Of a DNA stretch of 6,549 nt, positions 5,614 to 6,549 are shown piece by piece. The DNA is from Deltaproteobacteria bacterium. Its GTDB lineage: Bacteria > Desulfobacterota > Binatia > Binatales > Binataceae. Numbering within the stretch: the first letter of the stretch is position 1; each line of letters starts with the position of its first letter. The stretch covers positions 1 to 6,549 of the forward strand of contig JAJZAG010000213.1 of assembly GCA_021799555.1 (NCBI GenBank). The letters run 5' to 3'. Below the pieces are notes generated by a model. It did not search any database. It was not told the origin of the DNA and saw only the letters and a list, made by a program, of their open reading frames with translations. The translations under genes and the position numbers were made by a program.

Positions 5614-6546
5614 ATGGGTGCGCGGGTTTCGGTTATCGTTCCGGTTTACAATGGCGCCGCGACCGTGGCGGCGGCCCTCGACAGCATCCTCGCGCAGTCA
5701 TTCCAGGAGATTGAGATCGTTGCAGTCGATGACGGTTCGACCGATGGTTCGACGTCGGTACTCGAGCGCTACGCCCCGCGCGTGCGCGTGCTGTGTCAGG
5801 AAAACCGGGGACCCTCGGCGGCACGCAATCTCGGCGTGCGTAGTTCATCGGGCGACTATCTGGCCTTTCTTGACGCGGACGACTTATGGAGACCGGAATT
5901 CCTGCAACGCAGTGCTGCGGTGCTCGATTCACACCCCGAATGTGTGCTCGTCTATTCGGACCTCGAACTAGCCGACTCAACTGGGGCCGCGATGGGCGCG
6001 AGGCTTATCGGGAAGCGCGACGTACCGACTCTGCGTGACATGCTCGACCGGCTCTGGCCGATCCTGCCCAGTTCGGTTGTAATGCGGCGCGAGGCTTTTG
6101 ATCGCGCCGGCGGTTTTCCGGAGGAGTTGACGAGTTTCGAGGACGTTTACTTTTGGCTGCTCGCGCGTGAGCAAGGCGAATTTTGGTATATCGAAGAACC
6201 ACTCGCGCTTTGGCGCTTCGCGCATTATCCTCAGCCGCTTAAACCCGCGGGAGGTCAGGAGGCCGCGGGCCTTAAGTTCGACCGCATGGTCGAGATGCGC
6301 TACGGGGTGCGCGGGCTTGCGCATACCGCGGGGCGCCGGCGAGCTCCGAGAAGCATCCTCGGGTTTTTTGGGTTGCACGCGCTCGCGCGCGGAGATCGGC
6401 GCGGGGCACGGCGCGCATTTGCCGCTGCGCTGCACATTGATCCGTGGCGAGCGAAAAATTATCTTCGCTGGCTAAGAACATTCCTGCCCGACGGGCTCGT
6501 GCGCATAGGGTCTGGCGCAGGCTCTCGAAAATCCGGCCGACCGTAA
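5614..6546 (+). CDS. Family 2 glycosyltransferase, third copy, with C-terminal helical module
   Basis: The 310-residue GT-A protein begins VSVIVPVYNGAATV. DDGSTD lies at 39-44, GPSAARNLGV at 66-75, DADD at 87-90 and ED at 176-177 within FEDVYFW. A MRYG hinge (228-231) leads into a C-terminal helix pair at about 249-292, with 'ALARGDRRGARRAFAAAL' then 'DPW', the clearest TPR-like unit of the three copies. No membrane segment is visible. The open frame extends upstream to 5449, but the extra 55 residues overlap the previous gene in another frame and lack family motifs. I therefore use the ATG at 5614, which has a good GAGG before it. The gene is probably co-transcribed with the four before it. 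The family suggests transfer of a nucleotide-activated sugar; the identity of that sugar cannot be read from sequence. Confidence 0.9.
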   Translation: MGARVSVIVPVYNGAATVAAALDSILAQSFQEIEIVAVDDGSTDGSTSVLERYAPRVRVLCQENRGPSAARNLGVRSSSGDYLAFLDADDLWRPEFLQRSAAVLDSHPECVLVYSDLELADSTGAAMGARLIGKRDVPTLRDMLDRLWPILPSSVVMRREAFDRAGGFPEELTSFEDVYFWLLAREQGEFWYIEEPLALWRFAHYPQPLKPAGGQEAAGLKFDRMVEMRYGVRGLAHTAGRRRAPRSILGFFGLHALARGDRRGARRAFAAALHIDPWRAKNYLRWLRTFLPDGLVRIGSGAGSRKSGRP

Positions 6547-6549
6547 ATG
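6547..6549 (+). other. Possible start codon of a further gene cut by the window edge
   Basis: An ATG follows the TAA of the third glycosyltransferase with no gap (TAAATG). In a run where genes overlap or sit within 12 nt of each other, this could be the next start. No strong ribosome-binding site precedes it and no downstream sequence is available, so it may be chance. Confidence 0.25.

Noticed and set aside
2934..5746. Near-identical short DNA stretches around GATGACGGTTC in three places
   Set aside because: They encode the conserved DDGSTD motif of the three glycosyltransferases and are explained by protein homology, not by a mobile or regulatory repeat.
1..6549. CRISPR array, tRNA, rRNA, insertion sequence or phage genes
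   Set aside because: I saw no regularly spaced repeats, cloverleaf-like segments, transposase or integrase motifs, or phage structural genes.

Overview
The window is about 6.5 kb of compact, GC-rich (roughly 60%, estimated by eye) bacterial chromosomal DNA. It holds seven genes and no rRNA, tRNA, CRISPR array or recognisable mobile element. Gene density, GTGA and TGATG stop/start overlaps and GCG/CGC-rich codon use fit a high-GC Gram-negative-type genome, for example Proteobacteria, Acidobacteriota or uncultured soil lineages such as Binatota. No marker gene is present that would settle the taxonomy.

Layout: (i) 1-309, minus strand, the N-terminal 103 residues of a protein resembling CYTH/triphosphate-tunnel enzymes, running off the left edge; (ii) 310-461, a divergent intergenic region; (iii) 462-1769, plus strand, a complete 4-aminobutyrate aminotransferase (GabT) with the known catalytic and substrate residues in place; (iv) 1770-1932, an intergenic stretch with a perfect 10-bp inverted repeat; (v) 1933-6546, a tightly packed plus-strand run of sulfotransferase, family 2 glycosyltransferase, sulfotransferase, family 2 glycosyltransferase, family 2 glycosyltransferase. 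The last three bases are an ATG directly after the final stop, so the run may continue past the window.

The five-gene run is the notable part. Two full-length paralogous PAPS-type sulfotransferases alternate with three paralogous GT-A fold glycosyltransferases, with junctions of -1, -4, +12 and +8 nt. The simplest reading is a co-translated cassette that builds a sulfated glycan or glycolipid, the glycosyltransferases adding sugars and the sulfotransferases moving sulfate from PAPS to the product. The acceptor, the sugars and the final polymer cannot be read from the sequence. No PAPS-synthesis, flippase, polymerase or export gene is in the window. GabT and the minus-strand gene look like unrelated neighbours.
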